Shown here piece after piece: positions 1 to 7,849 of a stretch of DNA of 64,000 nucleotides (its first letter is position 1; each line of letters starts with the position of its first letter). The DNA is taken from contig NZ_CP163302.1 in NCBI RefSeq assembly GCF_041022165.1, positions 992,001-1,056,000 on the forward strand, read 5' to 3'. The position numbers and the translations under genes are program-made. The notes under the pieces are model-generated. The model did not search any database, was not told the DNA's origin, and was given only the letters and a program-made list of their open reading frames with translations. The DNA is from Sinomonas sp. P10A9 (GTDB lineage: Bacteria; Actinomycetota; Actinomycetes; Actinomycetales; Micrococcaceae).

Positions 1-59
1 AGCTGTACCTGACCCAGTTCTCGGAGGCCTCCGCCACTGCCGACGACTATGCACAGTAG
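1..59 (+). CDS. C-terminal tail of an unidentified protein (partial)
   Basis: An open frame from base 3 reads LYLTQFSEASATADDYAQ and stops with TAG at 57-59. The other two forward frames are interrupted or run into the repeat array that follows. The residue composition looks like a real C-terminus, but 18 residues are too few to name a family. The gene begins outside the window. Confidence 0.45.
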   Translation, partial: LYLTQFSEASATADDYAQ

Positions 60-77
60 AGGCCGTCGGCCCCCGGC

Positions 78-153
78 GCGGGGTCACGTCTCTGCGGTGC
101 GGGGTCAGGTCCCTGCTGTGCGGAGTCACGTCCCTGCGATGCAGGGTCAGCGG
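78..153. repeat. 21-bp-period repeat array E (3.6 units)
   Basis: Units begin at 78, 99, 120 and 141, each exactly 21 bp, with a conserved start GCGGGGTCA/GCGGAGTCAC and a more variable second half. The array fills the gap between the upstream gene end (59) and the promoter of the NUDIX gene. It resembles the GTGAC-core arrays at 598, 20753, 39890, 40165 and 52500, here in the GTCAC orientation. Confidence 0.75.
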
Positions 154-154
154 A

Positions 155-160
155 TAGTCT
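155..160 (+). promoter_or_regulatory. -10 element TAGTCT of a leaderless NUDIX transcript
   Basis: TAGTCT fits the actinobacterial TANNNT -10 pattern and ends exactly six bases before the GTG start at 167, with no ribosome-binding site in between. The same TANNNT-N6-start arrangement occurs at four other genes here, which supports a leaderless mRNA. Inferred from sequence only. Confidence 0.45.
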
Positions 161-166
161 CGGACT

Positions 167-601
167 GTGCCTGACCGGATCATCGTTTCTGCCGTATGCG
201 TCTACGCACCTGACGGGCGCCTCCTGACCGTCCGGAAGCGCGGGACTGACCGATTCATGCACCCGGGTGGCAAGCCTGAGCCTGGCGAGTCCGCGGCCGA
301 GGCCGCGAGCCGGGAGTTGTCCGAAGAGGTCGGGATCGCGATTGCGGCCGAGGACCTTGTGCCGTTTGGCGTCTGGATTGCCAAGGCCGCGAACGAGGCC
401 GGCACCGAGATCGAGGGCACAGTGTTCCTTGCCCCCGGAGAATATGATCCGCGCGAAGTCCGTCCGGCGGCCGAGATCGCTGAACTGCGCTGGATCGACC
501 CGTCGGCGGAACCCGATGCCGACCTCGCGCCGCTCCTCACGGACCACGTTCTCCCCGAGCTCACTCGGCAGCCACCGAGCTCTGCGCGACGAAACGAGTG
601 A
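167..601 (+). CDS. NUDIX hydrolase
   Basis: This is a 144-aa single-domain NUDIX pyrophosphatase that would hydrolyse a nucleoside diphosphate linked to another moiety; the substrate cannot be deduced. The full Nudix box GX5EX7REUXEEXGU is intact at residues 35-57 (GGKPEPGE...RELSEEVGI), with the catalytic glutamates E53/E54. The N-terminus begins directly with the first beta strand (RIIVSAVCVYAPDGR), so the GTG start at 167 is convincing and leaves no room for an extra domain. The -10-like TAGTCT six bases upstream suggests a leaderless transcript. The stop is followed at once by a fragment of the 21-bp repeat and then by IS30 remains. Family call is sure; biological role unknown. Confidence 0.9.
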   Translation: MPDRIIVSAVCVYAPDGRLLTVRKRGTDRFMHPGGKPEPGESAAEAASRELSEEVGIAIAAEDLVPFGVWIAKAANEAGTEIEGTVFLAPGEYDPREVRPAAEIAELRWIDPSAEPDADLAPLLTDHVLPELTRQPPSSARRNE

Positions 602-626
602 CCCCGCATCGCAGAGAGGTGACCGG
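598..626. repeat. Remnant of the 21-bp GTGAC repeat
   Basis: GTGAC occurs at 598-602 and again at 619-623, spaced exactly 21 bp, with CCGCATCG between them as in the array at 20775-20800. It overlaps the NUDIX stop codon and sits next to the IS30 left end. Confidence 0.55.
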
Positions 627-640
627 CGGATTCATACGGT

Positions 641-1795
641 GAGTGCAACATCGTCCGTGTGGGAGGGGTCTGCCGGTGGCCAGTGGTCGGGTTGTGGAGT
701 CGTGGGAGGTTGACGGGGTCTTCGCGGCGTTGAGGCTGGGCGCCTCGATTGCGGAGGCTGCGCGTGTCGTGGGGCGTCCTCGCACGACGGTGAACAGGTG
801 GGTGCGACGCTTTGGGCCCATGGAGATCGTCATGGGCGCGGAGGGCGGGGCGGCCGGGGGCCCGTTCGTCGATGGGGGCGCGGGGTCGGGCCGGCTGCGG
901 TTCCAGGACAGGGTGGTGATCATGATCCGCCTGCGCGAGCGGCCCGGGAGGCCGAACTACGCTCGGATCGCCCGCGAGCTGGGTCGGGACAGGAGTACCG
1001 TCTGGCGGGAGGTGGCCCGCAACGGCGGGCCGGCGCAGTACCAGGCGGACGTGGCCCACATCCGGGCGTGTCAGGGCCTGGCCAGGCCCAAGGAGTCCAA
1101 GCTCGCCCATGCTCCGCTGCGGGAGTTCGTCGAGGACGCGATGGACGAGGGCTGGTCGCCGAAGCTGATCTCGCTGGTCCTGCCGGTGTTCTTCCCCGAC
1201 GATGGGAGGATGCGCATCAGCCACGAGACCGTCTACCGGCACGTGTTCGCCGCGGTCTACGTCCAGGGCCGCGGGCACCTGCGCCAGGACCTCTACCAGT
1301 GCCTGAGCACCGGCAGGAGGCGGATCTGATCCTCTCCGGCGGCGGGTCCAACGCCGCGATCGGGACCCTGGTGGAGCGCTCGAGCCGCTACACGATCCTG
1401 CTGCACCTGCCCGAGGGGCACGCCGCCGAGCACGTCGAGAAGGCCATCGTGGCCGCGATGCGCACCCTGCCGGCGGACTTGCGCCGGACCCTGACCTACG
1501 ACCGGGGCTCGGAGATGGCCCGCTACCGGCAGGTCGAGATGGCCCTGGACCTGCAGGTCTACTTCTGCGACCCGCACTCGCCCTGGCAGCGCGGGACCAA
1601 CGAGAACACCAACCGGCTCCTGCGCCACTGGTTCAAGAAGGCCTCCGACCTCTCCATCCACACCGCCGAGGACCTCAAACGCGTCCAGGACAGCCTCAAC
1701 AACCGCCCCCGCCCCACCCTGAACCTCGCCACCCCGCACCAGCGCATGAAGGAACTCCTCACCGCCGCCTGAGACGTTGCACCGTTCCCTTGACT
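641..1795 (+). mobile_element. Degenerate IS30-family insertion sequence
   Basis: The segment carries a broken IS30-type transposase and is bounded by inverted repeats: GTGCAAC at 643-649 on the left and its complement GTTGCAC at 1776-1782 on the right, with weaker similarity continuing outward (the right end runs into CCGTTCCCTTGACTTCGC). Exact ends and a target-site duplication could not be fixed by eye, so the limits are approximate. The element lies between the NUDIX gene and the phosphoesterase pair. Its transposase has lost an internal piece, so it should be immobile unless helped in trans. Confidence 0.7.
676..1772 (+). pseudogene. IS30-family transposase, internal deletion and frameshift
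   Basis: The first frame (GTG 676, preceded by GGGAGGGG) encodes the N-terminal helix-turn-helix (YARIARELGRDRSTVWREVARNG) and the conserved HETVYRHVF segment, then runs to LSTGRRR and stops at 1329. The DDE catalytic core resumes in another frame at about 1318 (EADLILSG...AIGTLVERSSRYT), continues through the second Asp (TYDRGSEM) and the catalytic Glu region (PWQRGTNENTNRLL), and ends at 1772. In intact IS30 transposases some 40-50 residues, including the WEGD motif, separate TGRRR from DLI. Here the two are fused directly, so an internal deletion rather than a simple frameshift inactivated it. Confidence 0.85.
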
Positions 1796-1962
1796 TCGCA
1801 ACCCCGCATCCGGGGGAGGTGGCCCCGGGTCGTTGGGAGTGCTCGGGGAACATTCAGCTTGGGCCTCGCAGCTGGGAGCCGCGTGGGAAGTCGGTGAACT
1901 TGGGTTGAACACTCGAGGGAACTGGCCATAGTCCTCCCTACTCGCGGGTAGCTTGGTTGACC

Positions 1963-3240
1963 GTGACCTTCTCCCGCCGCAGTTTCCTCTCAGCCGCCTC
2001 CCTCGCGGCAGTCGGCGCGGCAGCCCTTCCCGGCACCGCGCCGTCGCCCGTCCGCAGCGTCGCCCAAGCGGCCTTGCCCAGCCCCGAAGCCTCGGGAATC
2101 GACCACATCATCGTGGTGATGATGGAGAACCGCTCCTTTGACCACTTCCTCGGCTGGCTGCCCGGCGCCAACGGGAAGCAAGCCGGTCTGAGCTATATCG
2201 ACCGATACGGGGTCCCCCACGCGACGCACCACCTCACCGACTACCAGGGCTGCAGCCACCCCGACCCCGACCACTCGTACGAGGGTGGACGCATCCAGTT
2301 CAACAACGGCAAGTGCGACGGCTGGCTCCGCTCCGGAGACAACGACGACTTCGCCGTCGGCTACTACACGTCGGCCGACCTCGCGTTCTGGGCGCAGGCC
2401 GCGCCGGGCTGGACGGTGTGCGACAACTACTACGCGGCCGTCATGGCGGAGACCTACCCGAATCGCTTCTACCAGCACGCCGCGCAGACGGACCGGATCC
2501 ACAACTCAAGCGTCAACGCAACCATGCCGACCATCTGGGACAGCCTCGCCAAGGCGGGGGTCAGCGGGAAGTACTACTACTCCGACGTCCCCTTCCTCGC
2601 TCTGTGGGGCACCAAGTACCTGCCCATCTCGGCTCCGTACGCGACATTCCTGAGCGACTGCGCGGCCGGGACCCTCCCCGCCGTGAGCTTTGTGGACCCG
2701 CGCTTCCTGGAGGAGGGCACCGGCACGTCCGGCGACGACCATCCGCACGCCGACGTCCGCTCGGGCGAGCTGTTCCTCAACGAGGTCTACAGTGCGGTCA
2801 CGAAGTCGCCGCAGTGGTCCCGCACGCTTCTCGTCGTGAACTTCGACGAGTGGGGAGGCTTCTACGACCACGTCGCGCCGACCACAGCCCCCGACGTGAG
2901 CCCGACGACGGCCCTGCGCGGCTTCCGCGTCCCGGCGCTCGCGGTCTCCCCCTATGCGCGCCGTGGGGCAATCGCCTCCGGAACCTACGACCACACGTCC
3001 GTGCTCAAGGCCATCGAGTGGCGCTGGAATCTCCCGGCACTCACCCCGCGCGACGCCAACGCCGCGAACATCGCCGAGGTCCTCGACTTGCGGAGCGCTC
3101 CCAACCTCAGCGCGCCCACCTACCTCGTTCCGCCGTTCGTGGCCGGCACACCGTGCACGCCGCTGCCCGGCGGCGACCCAGAAGACGAGTGGCACCCCCT
3201 CAAGGCCCGCGCCATCGCGGAAGGATGGAAGCTCGCATGA
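1963..3240 (+). CDS. Exported phosphoesterase (phospholipase C / acid phosphatase type)
   Basis: A protein of about 425 aa of the Phosphoesterase family (PF04185; phospholipase C and AcpA relatives), which hydrolyses phosphate esters outside the cell. A twin-arginine signal is visible at the start (SRRSFLSAASLAAVGAAAL), so a folded metalloenzyme is probably exported by Tat. Family hallmarks are the metal/nucleophile segment MMENRSFDHFLGWL soon after the signal and the late NFDEWGGFYDHVAP motif. I chose GTG 1963 because a TAGCTT -10 element lies eight bases upstream (leaderless pattern); TTG 1957 is the alternative. The stop overlaps the ATG of the next gene (ATGA), so the two are translationally coupled. 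Substrate (phospholipid or phosphomonoester) is not determined. Confidence 0.82.
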   Translation: MTFSRRSFLSAASLAAVGAAALPGTAPSPVRSVAQAALPSPEASGIDHIIVVMMENRSFDHFLGWLPGANGKQAGLSYIDRYGVPHATHHLTDYQGCSHPDPDHSYEGGRIQFNNGKCDGWLRSGDNDDFAVGYYTSADLAFWAQAAPGWTVCDNYYAAVMAETYPNRFYQHAAQTDRIHNSSVNATMPTIWDSLAKAGVSGKYYYSDVPFLALWGTKYLPISAPYATFLSDCAAGTLPAVSFVDPRFLEEGTGTSGDDHPHADVRSGELFLNEVYSAVTKSPQWSRTLLVVNFDEWGGFYDHVAPTTAPDVSPTTALRGFRVPALAVSPYARRGAIASGTYDHTSVLKAIEWRWNLPALTPRDANAANIAEVLDLRSAPNLSAPTYLVPPFVAGTPCTPLPGGDPEDEWHPLKARAIAEGWKLA

Positions 3241-4403
3241 CCCGCTCTCGACTTGCCACGGGCGTACTTGCCTCTGCCGCACGACGCCGGCCACTCGCCG
3301 TCGTCCTCGCTGCCCTCGCTGTGCTTGCGCTCGCCGCAGTCGCACTCGTGCGCGGCGGGGCGGACCAGCCCGCTGCCGCGGACGACGCGAACCCGCGCTA
3401 CCTCCCGCCCAGTGCACACGTCTTCGTCATCAACCTCGAGAACAAGGGCTACGACGAGACGTGGGGCCCGGCGTCGAAGGCGCCGTACCTCTCGCAGACG
3501 CTGCGCGGCCAGGGTGTGCTGCTCAACACCTACTACGGGATCGGGCACAACTCCCTCGACAACTACATCGCTGAGGTCTCGGGCCAGGGGCCGAACGGCC
3601 AGACCCAGGCCGACTGCCAGACCTACAGCCCGTTCATCCAGACAGGAACGGCCGCGCAGGGGCAGGCCGTGGGCAGCGGCTGCGTGTACCCCTCCGGCGT
3701 GCCGACCCTGGCGGGCCAGCTCACCCAGGCCGGGAAGACGTGGAAGGGCTACATGGAGGACATGGGCACGCCCTGCCGCCATCCGCAGCTCGGGGCCGTC
3801 GATGACACCCAGAGGGCCCGCGTGGGCGACCAGTACGCCGCTCGACACAATCCCTTCGTGTACTTCGCGGGGATCACGGGCTCTCCGGACTGCGCCGCGA
3901 ACGACGTCGACCTGTCCGCACTGAGCGGCGACGTCTCCTCTCCATCGACCACCCCCACGGTCTCCTTCATCACGCCGAACCTGTGCCACGACGGCCACGA
4001 CTCCCCCTGCGTCGACGGCGAGCCAGGTGGCCTCGTGTCCGCGGACGCGTGGCTCAAGCAGTGGGTCCCAGTGATCACGGGCTCGCCGGCGTTCAAGCAG
4101 GACGGCGTCCTCGTGATCACGTTCGACGAGTCGGACGGTCCCCAGCAGGACGCTAGCGCGTGCTGCGGTGAAGGGCCGGGACCGAACGCCCCGCTGCCCG
4201 GCATCACGGGAATGGGCGGCGGCCGCGTCGGCGCGCTTGTGCTCTCCCCGTTCACCGCGGGCGGCACGTGGTCCACGACCTCGTACAACCACTACAGCCT
4301 GCTCGCCAGCATCGAGGACCTCTACGGCCTGCCGTTCCTCGGCTACGCAGGCGCTCCGGGGCTCAACCGGTTCGGGCTGGATGTGTACAACAAGGGCGTC
4401 TGA
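3237..4403 (+). CDS. Second phosphoesterase-family protein, membrane anchored or secreted
   Basis: This 388-aa protein starts at an ATG that shares bases with the stop of the preceding phosphoesterase. It has a strongly hydrophobic N-terminal segment at about residues 19-43 (PLAVVLAALAVLALAAVALV) with no clear cleavage or lipobox, so it is either anchored or cleaved by Sec. The mature part matches the same phosphoesterase fold: FVINLENKGYDETWG in place of MENRSFDH, HNSLDNYIAEVSG, and VLVITFDESDG for the second metal site. It is paralogous in fold but not closely similar in sequence to its partner, so the pair probably splits substrates or acts in sequence. Cysteine pairs (CCGEG, CRHP) suggest disulfides. 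Function inferred from the family. Confidence 0.78.
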   Translation: MTRSRLATGVLASAARRRPLAVVLAALAVLALAAVALVRGGADQPAAADDANPRYLPPSAHVFVINLENKGYDETWGPASKAPYLSQTLRGQGVLLNTYYGIGHNSLDNYIAEVSGQGPNGQTQADCQTYSPFIQTGTAAQGQAVGSGCVYPSGVPTLAGQLTQAGKTWKGYMEDMGTPCRHPQLGAVDDTQRARVGDQYAARHNPFVYFAGITGSPDCAANDVDLSALSGDVSSPSTTPTVSFITPNLCHDGHDSPCVDGEPGGLVSADAWLKQWVPVITGSPAFKQDGVLVITFDESDGPQQDASACCGEGPGPNAPLPGITGMGGGRVGALVLSPFTAGGTWSTTSYNHYSLLASIEDLYGLPFLGYAGAPGLNRFGLDVYNKGV

Positions 4404-4424
4404 CCCCGGGTCGTGGGGCCAGGG

Positions 4425-4865
4425 TCAGGGCTGGGCCCGGCGCAGGACGCTCTCGAGGAGCAGGTCCTTCGCCGGGCCCTTCACGTCCCACGTGTAGTGC
4501 AGCTCGTTGGGTCCGACGGCGTCGTAGTGGACGCGGTAGTCGTCCGGCGAGCACCAGTGGGCGCCGTCCGCGGCTGCGCCGGTCAGGTCGACGGTGTGGA
4601 AGGGGCGGCCGTCGGGGAAGTGCACGTCCATGGCGCCCGGCGAGGCGGCGGGCCGCCACACGTATTCGCGCTCGGCGTGGCCCTCGTGCGAGCCCCAGCG
4701 CACGGTGCCGTCCTCGCGCTGGAGGAGGGCGCCGTCGTGCGCGGGGTCCGGGAGGGGCGAGAAGGTGGCGGTGCCGCTGAAGCTGCCGCGCGTGCCTGTG
4801 GCACGGTCCAGCATGACCCGCTCGACGGTCCAGGAGCCGGCGAGGTACGCGCGCAGATCAGGCAC
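4425..4865 (-). CDS. DUF6314 family protein
   Basis: A small soluble protein of about 146 aa of unknown function. The pattern YLAGSWTVERVMLDRATGTRGSFSGTATF near the start and WDVKGPAKDLLLESVLRR at the end match what I remember of DUF6314 proteins, which look like a lipocalin-like beta barrel. GTG 4865 is preferred; TTG 4877 would put the start two bases from the 3' end of the tRNA. The gene follows tRNA-Arg directly on the same strand with no room for a promoter, so it is probably made from a tRNA-mRNA read-through transcript. It converges on the phosphoesterase pair 21 bp away. Confidence 0.6.
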   Translation of the reverse strand: MPDLRAYLAGSWTVERVMLDRATGTRGSFSGTATFSPLPDPAHDGALLQREDGTVRWGSHEGHAEREYVWRPAASPGAMDVHFPDGRPFHTVDLTGAAADGAHWCSPDDYRVHYDAVGPNELHYTWDVKGPAKDLLLESVLRRAQP

Positions 4866-4878
4866 TGAATACGACAAG

Positions 4879-4952
4879 TGCCCCCGACCGGAATCGAACC
4901 GATGACCTGCCCTTTAGGAGAGGGCCGCTCTATCCTACTGAGCTACGGGGGC
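4879..4952 (-). tRNA. tRNA-Arg (anticodon CCT)
   Basis: On the minus strand a 74-nt cloverleaf folds cleanly: acceptor GCCCCCG paired with CGGGGGC, D-arm GCTC...GAGC, anticodon stem GCCCT/AGGGC around loop CTCCTAA (anticodon CCT, reading AGG), and T-arm ATCGG-TTCGATT-CCGGT. The discriminator base is A and no CCA is encoded. Confidence 0.96.
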
Positions 4953-5082
4953 CGGCCCGGTGGCCGGGCACGGCATCAAGCATACCGGGTGGCGCGGTGT
5001 CTCCTGACACGTCTGGGCCAGCTGGAACAACGCGCCCGCGCGCGTCGGTGCGCGGCTGGGCTGGGTGGGACGGCTGGGTAGC

Positions 5083-5088
5083 TAGGCT
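5083..5088 (+). promoter_or_regulatory. -10 element TAGGCT of a leaderless transcript
   Basis: TAGGCT ends six bases before GTG 5095 and there is no Shine-Dalgarno sequence. The identical hexamer and spacing recur at 6751-6756 before the inositol phosphatase gene. Confidence 0.45.
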
Positions 5089-5094
5089 GGGCGG

Positions 5095-5988
5095 GTGGCA
5101 CACCCCGACGACGCCGAGCGCACCGAGAACGCTGCGGGCCCTGTCATGACCGACCGCATCCGGCACTACCTCGGGGCATGGTCGGCCGTGAGCGTGGTCC
5201 AGTTCTTCGTCGCCGAGGCCGCCGTGATCGCGGCCTGGCGTGGTCCCGCGCCGTACACCCGCCGCTTGAACCTCATCAGCGACCTGGGCCAGGTGCACTG
5301 TGGACTGCATGGGACCCGTGAGGTCTGCTCGCCACTGCACACACTCATGAACGTCTCGTTCGTGCTCCAAGGGGTCGGAATGGTGATCGCAGCACTGCTC
5401 ATCACCTCGGCGGTGCTGCGCGTCGCGGCGTACGGGCCCGCAGTCCGCGCGGAGGCGAGGCTTTCCGAGGGCCTCGCACGGGCCGGCACGCGACGCACGA
5501 CGCCGCTGCCCGGCTTCCGCGCGCGGGCGGCGGTGGCGCTCGGGGTGGCTCCCGGGGGCGGGCGCGTTTCCCGGCATCGAGCCATCGTCGTGCCCCGCGC
5601 AGCGACCCTCGCCGTCAGAATCCTGCTCGGCGTGGCAGGGGCAGGCGTGGCCGTGGTGGGGTTTGTTCCGCAGGACTCCCAGGAAGCCGTCCACCTCGCG
5701 GGGGCGGGGGCGTACTTCCTCGGGGGCTCGCTTGCGCTCGTGGTCCTCGGCGTCCTGTGGATCAGGCGTACGGCTGCCGCATGGCCCGTGCTGTTGTGCG
5801 GGGCCTCGGCATTCGCCGCCACGGTGATCGGCGGTGCGGTGGCCCTTCACGTGCCCGAGCCCGGAACGCTCGAGCGGTTCATGGGCTATCCGATCACCGC
5901 AGGCATCGCCGTGGCGGGCGCCGTCATCGCCTACAGGCTCGGCGTCCCCGCACGGCAGGCAAGGGCTCTGCGCCGCGCGAGCCGCTGA
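5095..5988 (+). CDS. DUF998 family membrane protein
   Basis: This 297-aa integral membrane protein carries the DUF998 signature: RRLNLISDLG followed by SPLHTLMNVSFVLQGVGM. About six hydrophobic helices are visible (for example VSVVQFFVAEAAVIAA, FVLQGVGMVIAALLIT, ILLGVAGAGVAVVGFV, FLGGSLALVVLGVLWI, WPVLLCGASAFAATVIG and ITAGIAVAGAVIAYR). A hydrophilic loop of roughly 50 residues after helix 3 (AYGPAVRAEARLSEG...VSRHR) is rich in Arg/Gly and longer than I expect for the family. No catalytic residues are recognisable and the function of DUF998 is unknown. GTG 5095 is supported by the leaderless promoter; the ATG at 5146 would also keep every helix. Confidence 0.72.
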   Translation: MAHPDDAERTENAAGPVMTDRIRHYLGAWSAVSVVQFFVAEAAVIAAWRGPAPYTRRLNLISDLGQVHCGLHGTREVCSPLHTLMNVSFVLQGVGMVIAALLITSAVLRVAAYGPAVRAEARLSEGLARAGTRRTTPLPGFRARAAVALGVAPGGGRVSRHRAIVVPRAATLAVRILLGVAGAGVAVVGFVPQDSQEAVHLAGAGAYFLGGSLALVVLGVLWIRRTAAAWPVLLCGASAFAATVIGGAVALHVPEPGTLERFMGYPITAGIAVAGAVIAYRLGVPARQARALRRASR

Positions 5989-6005
5989 CCCCAGCGGAAG
6001 GCGCG

Positions 6006-6659
6006 TCAGTCCGCGGAGGCGGGTACCGGCGTCGTGCGCTCCCGTCGGGCGAGGAGCGCGGCGGCCCCGGCGCCGACCAGGATGAGGAATAGAAGCACCC
6101 ATCCGGCCACGACGAGGGCCGAGGCGAGCACCGCCGAGCCGGCGTCGGCCCCGGGGGACACGGCGGAGTCGACGGCGACGTTGCCCCACAGGCGTACGAC
6201 GGTGAACACGGCGACGAGCGCGAACGCCCCCCAGCGGAGGGCCTTGGACTTGAGCCAGGTTCCGAAGACGAGCAGGAACGTGAAGCCCGCAAGGAGCGGG
6301 AAGATGGTCCCGGCCGTCTTGTGGACGTAGCTGAGCTGCCCGCGCGCGGCGTCGTCGAGGGCGGTCTGCAGCTGGTGCGCGTAGTCGGGCGAGAATCCGC
6401 CGATGAGCGAGTCCGGCATGGGGAGTCCGCCCGAGAGCTGGGTCATCTGCTGGAGCGTGAGCAGGTGGTAGTACCAGAACATGAAGAGGCTCGCCCCGAG
6501 CCCGGCGATGATGATGAGCCGCGCGTTGCCCTGAGCACGTTCGGGGCTACGGGTTGTTGTGGGGTTCGTCGGGTTGACGGGCTGGCCCGAACGGGTGGTG
6601 GGCGCAACGGCCGCGCGGTCGCCATGCTTGCGCGCCCGCTGGGCGGGGGTCTTCGACAT
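6006..6659 (-). CDS. Four-helix membrane protein of unknown function
   Basis: A protein of 217 aa. A charged, Pro/Thr-rich N-terminal tail (residues 1-45) precedes four hydrophobic segments: LIIIAGLGASLFMFWYYHLL, IFPLLAGFTFLLVFGTWL, WGAFALVAVFTVVRLWG and VLASALVVAGWVLLFLILVG. The loop between helices 1 and 2 (about 60 residues, LTLQQMTQLSGG...YVHKTAG) should face outside. No family is recognised. The ATG at 6659 is preceded by GATAAT (6666-6671) with a 6-nt gap, so the message is probably leaderless. The gene is divergent from the inositol phosphatase gene. Confidence 0.65.
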   Translation of the reverse strand: MSKTPAQRARKHGDRAAVAPTTRSGQPVNPTNPTTTRSPERAQGNARLIIIAGLGASLFMFWYYHLLTLQQMTQLSGGLPMPDSLIGGFSPDYAHQLQTALDDAARGQLSYVHKTAGTIFPLLAGFTFLLVFGTWLKSKALRWGAFALVAVFTVVRLWGNVAVDSAVSPGADAGSAVLASALVVAGWVLLFLILVGAGAAALLARRERTTPVPASAD

Positions 6660-6665
6660 GCCCCC

Positions 6666-6671
6666 ATTATC
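6666..6671 (-). promoter_or_regulatory. -10 element GATAAT upstream of the membrane protein gene
   Basis: On the minus strand GATAAT ends six bases before the ATG at 6659. It forms one half of a divergent promoter region; the other half is TAGGCT at 6751-6756. Confidence 0.4.
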
Positions 6672-6750
6672 CGTCCTCGCGTATAGGGGTCCGCGTTCCT
6701 CCTTGATGGCCTCCTCAGTGGTGACCTCGGTGGCGCCCTCGTCCCGCGGG

Positions 6751-6756
6751 TAGGCT
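6751..6756 (+). promoter_or_regulatory. -10 element TAGGCT of the inositol phosphatase gene
   Basis: TAGGCT followed by exactly six bases and GTG 6763, with no ribosome-binding site, which is the leaderless arrangement seen at several genes in the first 20 kb. Confidence 0.45.
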
Positions 6757-6762
6757 GGACGC

Positions 6763-7602
6763 GTGGCTGAGACCAGTAATTCCCTGCGCGCCCTTCCCGA
6801 CCTCGACCCCGCACTCTCTGACGCCGATCTGGCCGCGGCGCTCGTGCGCGCGGCCGGGAACCTCGCGCTAGCCATGCGCAGCGAGGGACTCGACGCCGAG
6901 CGCAAGACGTCCGTCTCCGACATTGTGACCGCCGCGGACAAGGCCGCCGAGGCGTACGTCCTCGCCCAGCTGAGCCGCTGTAGGCCCGATGACGGAGTGT
7001 TCGGCGAGGAGGGCACCGACGTGCCATCCGCGTCGGGCAGGACCTGGGTCATCGATCCCGTGGACGGCACGTACAACTTCTTCGCTGGTTCGACCTACTG
7101 GTGCTCGGCCCTCGCGCTGCGCGGCCCAGCCGCCAGCTCGGACGCCGATCCCGAGTCGCTCCTCGGCGCGATCTACCAGCCGCAGGAGGACAAGCTCTGG
7201 CTCGGCGGCCCGGGCACGCCTTCGATGCTCAATGGCAGCCCGCTCGAAGGCCCAGCCGACGCGCCTCTCGGCATGCTCGGCACCGCGACGTCGATCCAGC
7301 CGCGTTGGCTGGAACAGCCGTACTCGGCGATGCCGTGGCATGCGGCCGCGGTCCAGGCCGCGTCGATCCGTATCCTCGGCTCAGGCTCGTGCGATCTCGC
7401 CCGCGTGGCCGAGGGCGAGATCGGCGCATGGTTCCAGCACTCGTGCCCTCAGTGGGACTGGCTCCCCGGCAAGGCGATCGTCACCGCGGCCGGCGGAACC
7501 ACTGCCACCGTCGAGGTCAACGGCCTCACCTGGTTCGCTGCAGGAGGCACGACGGCGGTCGGCGAGATCGTCGACGCCCTCGCCTCTGCGCGCTTGGTCT
7601 AG
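6763..7602 (+). CDS. Inositol monophosphatase family phosphatase
   Basis: A 279-aa Mg-dependent phosphatase of the IMPase/FBPase/HisN superfamily. Motif A is GEEG at 81-84 and the metal-binding DPVDGT motif is at 98-103 (WVIDPVDGTYNFF); the C-terminal WDWLPGKAIVTAAGG corresponds to the WDxAAG metal motif. YNFF replaces the usual TNF(V/I), and the Ala of WDxAAG is not in its usual place, so the exact substrate may differ (inositol-1-phosphate, histidinol phosphate or a nucleotide phosphate). No his genes are nearby to support HisN. Length is normal for the family. It is divergent from a membrane protein gene with a short shared promoter region. Confidence 0.85.
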   Translation: MAETSNSLRALPDLDPALSDADLAAALVRAAGNLALAMRSEGLDAERKTSVSDIVTAADKAAEAYVLAQLSRCRPDDGVFGEEGTDVPSASGRTWVIDPVDGTYNFFAGSTYWCSALALRGPAASSDADPESLLGAIYQPQEDKLWLGGPGTPSMLNGSPLEGPADAPLGMLGTATSIQPRWLEQPYSAMPWHAAAVQAASIRILGSGSCDLARVAEGEIGAWFQHSCPQWDWLPGKAIVTAAGGTTATVEVNGLTWFAAGGTTAVGEIVDALASARLV

Positions 7603-7849
7603 CCGATTCGTCTAAGACGGTTCGCTTGCGGGGCCCGGAAGCGACTCGCCGGGGCTGGGCGGGGTCGGCCGGGACCGGGCGGGGCTGGACGAGACCGGGA
7701 CTGAACCGGCTGGCCGTGGGTCGGCCGGCGACGGGTCCACGGTGCCTTGACCTTCCGCGGGTGCGGTGTTGTGCTGGAGGGGCCCTGCGGGACTAGTCCC
7801 CAGAGGCAACCGTCCGTGAGCACCACGAGCACCGCCAAGGAGGGCAACG
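7603..7849. other. G-rich intergenic region without a gene
   Basis: These 247 bp hold no credible reading frame. The stretch 7650-7700 has closely spaced runs of G on the plus strand (GGGGCTGGGCGGGG and further GGG tracts), which could in principle form a G-quadruplex or simply reflect composition. The only functional signal I see is the AAGGAGG ribosome-binding site just before 7850. Confidence 0.4.

Noticed and set aside
676-1772. Programmed frameshift producing an active transposase
   Set aside because: The join lacks a slippery heptamer I can recognise, and a conserved segment of about 40-50 residues is missing, which frameshifting cannot restore.
7650-7700. Regulatory G-quadruplex
   Set aside because: G-runs are expected at this GC content, and nothing about position relative to a promoter or start supports a role.
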